NCBI GenBank assembly: GCA_965220825.1
Contig: OZ244839.1
Span: 1,488,001-1,552,000, forward strand
Source of the DNA: G965220825 sp965220825
GTDB lineage: Bacteria > Pseudomonadota > Alphaproteobacteria > UBA828
Length of the DNA stretch: 64,000 nt
Reading direction: 5' to 3'
In this document: one piece after another, positions 62,473-64,000 of the stretch
Position numbering within the stretch: position 1 is the stretch's first letter
How the letters are laid out: each line of letters starts with the position of its first letter
Position numbers and translations under genes: made by a program
Notes under the pieces: model-generated
Seen by the model: the letters and a program-made list of their open reading frames with translations, nothing else
Databases searched by the model: none
What the model was told of the DNA's origin: nothing

Positions 62473-63767
62473 CGAAGCCTCGCGAACGCCTTGGTGAAAA
62501 AGTCCCGCCCGCCGAAGTTGCCCGATTTCAGCGCGAGATGGAGCGGCGGATCGCCCATACTCGCGGTCCACGGCACGCCTGGGTCGATCTCCGGTCCGAT
62601 GCGGAGCGTCTTGACCTCGAGCGCGCCGACCACCGCGCCTGCCGTCTCCCCGCCGGCCACCACCAGCCGTCGGCAGCTCGCGGATAGGAGCCCGACGGCG
62701 ATCCGGGCGAGACAGTTCTCGATGGCGGCACCGGCCTCTTCGGCGCCGAAGGCGGCTTGCAGCGCGGCGACACGGGCGGGCTCCGCGCTGGAATAGATCA
62801 GCACCGGGCCCTCCTCGAGCCGCGGCCCGGCCCAGGCGAGGGCCTCGGCCGCCACGTCCCGGCCCTGGCCCAGTGCCTCACCGTCCACGAAGAAGGCGGG
62901 ATGGCGTGCCTTCATATGCTCGATCTGGCCGAGCGTCGCCTCCGAGCAGCTTCCCGCGATCACCGCCGCATGGCCCGAGGCGGGCGGAAGCGAGGCAGCC
63001 TCCACACCCGCCTGCAGGAGCCCGTTCCTCTGGAAATTCGCGGGCAGGCCCATGGCAATCCCCGATCCGCCGGTGATCAGCGGCAGGTCGGCGCAAGCCT
63101 CGCCGATGGCGGTGAGGTCCCGATCCTCGACGGCGTCCAGCACCGCGTGGCGCACGCCGCTCTCGCTCAGCGCCCCCAGCGCGCGGCGGATCGCGGCCGC
63201 GCCTTCGCGGATTGTTTCGTGGGAGACGAGCCCCACCCTGTTTGGCGTCTGCGCACCGAGCACCTTGACGAGGTCGGAGTCCCGCATTGGCGTCAGCGGA
63301 TGGTTCCGCATGCCGGAGTTTTCCAGCAGAACGTCTCCCACGAAGAGATGGCCCTTGTAGACCGTGCGCCCGTTGGTGGGGAAGGCGGGGCACGCGACGG
63401 TGATGTCGCCACCGAGATCGTCGAGCAGCGCGTCGGCAACGGGCCCGATATTGCCGCGCTCGGTCGAATCGAAGGTGGAACAATATTTGAAGACGATCTG
63501 CCGCGCGCCCTGTTGCCGGAGCCAGCGAAGCGCGGTGCGCGATTCCCGCACCGCATCCGTTGCGGGCACGGTACGGGACTTGAGCGCCACGACCGCCGCG
63601 TCCGCGTCCAGCGCGGTGCCTGCCGCCGGCACGCCGACGGTCTGCACCGTGCGCATGCCGGCGGCAACCAGCGTATTGCAGAGGTCGGTCGCCCCGGTGA
63701 AGTCGTCCGCGACGGCGCCGAGCAGGAGGCCGCGGGTGCCCGCTCTGTCTCCGCGCTCCCCCGTCAT
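62469..63767 (-). CDS. otnK: 3-oxo-tetronate kinase (four-carbon acid sugar kinase)
   Basis: This is a 432-residue DUF1537-type kinase. The N-terminal GAVADDFTGATDLCNTLV is the diagnostic D-D-x-T-G-A motif; QIVFKYCSTFDSTERGNIGP binds substrate; the C-terminal half contains LVVAGGETAGAVVGAL for ATP and ends in LALKSGNFGGRDFFTKAF. It phosphorylates 3-oxo-tetronate for the neighbouring OtnC. It is coupled to otnC by a 4-base overlap and begins one base after the stop of the acyl-CoA dehydrogenase on the same strand. Confidence 0.92.
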   Translation of the reverse strand: MTGERGDRAGTRGLLLGAVADDFTGATDLCNTLVAAGMRTVQTVGVPAAGTALDADAAVVALKSRTVPATDAVRESRTALRWLRQQGARQIVFKYCSTFDSTERGNIGPVADALLDDLGGDITVACPAFPTNGRTVYKGHLFVGDVLLENSGMRNHPLTPMRDSDLVKVLGAQTPNRVGLVSHETIREGAAAIRRALGALSESGVRHAVLDAVEDRDLTAIGEACADLPLITGGSGIAMGLPANFQRNGLLQAGVEAASLPPASGHAAVIAGSCSEATLGQIEHMKARHPAFFVDGEALGQGRDVAAEALAWAGPRLEEGPVLIYSSAEPARVAALQAAFGAEEAGAAIENCLARIAVGLLSASCRRLVVAGGETAGAVVGALEVKTLRIGPEIDPGVPWTASMGDPPLHLALKSGNFGGRDFFTKAFARLR

Positions 63768-64000
63768 TCAGGCGAAGGCCTGGATGCCCGTTTGCGCCCG
63801 GCCCAGGATCAGCGCATGCACGTCATGCGTGCCTTCGTAGGTGTTCACCGCCTCGAGGTTCATCACATGGCGGATCACGCCATATTCGTCGCTGATGCCG
63901 TTGCCGCCATGCATGTCGCGGGCGACGCGGGCGATATCGAGCGCCTTGCCGCAGGAATTGCGCTTTACCAGCGAGATCATTTCGGGCGTTGCGCGGCCCT
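63768..64000 (-). CDS. gcdH: Glutaryl-CoA dehydrogenase, C-terminal part (start outside window)
   Basis: About 77 residues are visible, reading in from the window edge on the minus strand. MISLVKRNSCGKALDIARVA, RDMHGGNGISDEYGVIRHVM, LEAVNTYEGTHDVHALILG and RAQTGIQAFA are the near-invariant end of glutaryl-CoA dehydrogenase, an FAD enzyme of lysine and tryptophan breakdown. The catalytic Glu lies in NTYEGTHD, as in the family. The preceding two thirds lie beyond the window. Confidence 0.9.
   Translation of the reverse strand, partial: GRATPEMISLVKRNSCGKALDIARVARDMHGGNGISDEYGVIRHVMNLEAVNTYEGTHDVHALILGRAQTGIQAFA

Overview
The window looks like a high-GC alphaproteobacterial chromosome. Evidence: a LexA gene preceded by a GTTC-N7-GTTC operator (the direct-repeat SOS box typical of Alphaproteobacteria), a short RNase D of about 205 residues, a plant/proteobacterial-type glutamate-cysteine ligase, ubiquinone genes (ubiA, ubiD, ubiG) and a lipid A/Kdo gene block. 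No rRNA, tRNA or CRISPR array was seen.

Layout. 1-3777: end of a polysaccharide deacetylase, a small CxxC protein coupled to a CobW-type GTPase, a 3-hydroxyacyl-CoA dehydrogenase-like protein and a quinone-oxidoreductase-like protein. 3993-15256: an exopolysaccharide/glycan locus in visible decay. It keeps an intact regulator, an ABC exporter, two glycosyltransferases, a methyltransferase and an AsnB-type amidotransferase, but holds only wrecks of a NusG/RfaH-like gene, pseA-, pseI-, pseB- and pseC-like genes and one frameshifted glycosyltransferase. So the locus once encoded pseudaminic-acid-type (nonulosonate) synthesis that has been lost. 15530-19346: hydantoinase B and A subunits. 19383-29388: housekeeping genes (gltA, gltX, comEC, lexA, aspS, rnd, purM). 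29373-32220: a secreted protein, an IS481-like remnant, a 77-bp palindromic repeat and a 931-bp tandem duplication carrying two Imm49-like genes. 32220-38289: aminotransferase, gshA, rsmE, ubiA, ubiD. 38307-46489: epimerase, pmbA, then a tightly packed lipid A/LPS operon (ABC transporter, DUF374 acyltransferase, waaA, lpxK, lpxL-like). 46719-52855: FAD-dependent dehydrogenase, 3-hydroxyisobutyrate dehydrogenase-like protein, DUF1178 protein, ubiG, lysC, nitronate monooxygenase. 52931-58426: a five-gene minus-strand operon for corrinoid-dependent methyl transfer to tetrahydrofolate. 58972-61809: an M23 peptidase with five LysM/OapA-like modules. 61840-64000: otnC, otnK and the end of glutaryl-CoA dehydrogenase.

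The most interesting parts are (1) the complete four-component O-demethylase-like corrinoid operon plus an unrecognised fifth gene, with a reductive activase that carries an extra N-terminal four-cysteine segment; (2) a dispersed 77-bp palindrome (three full copies, three half or degenerate copies) that twice sits beside IS481-like tails and also bounds the tandem Imm49-like duplication; and (3) the selective decay of the Pse genes while the export and transfer genes stay open. All product names come from reading motifs and sequence resemblance by eye; no database search was run.
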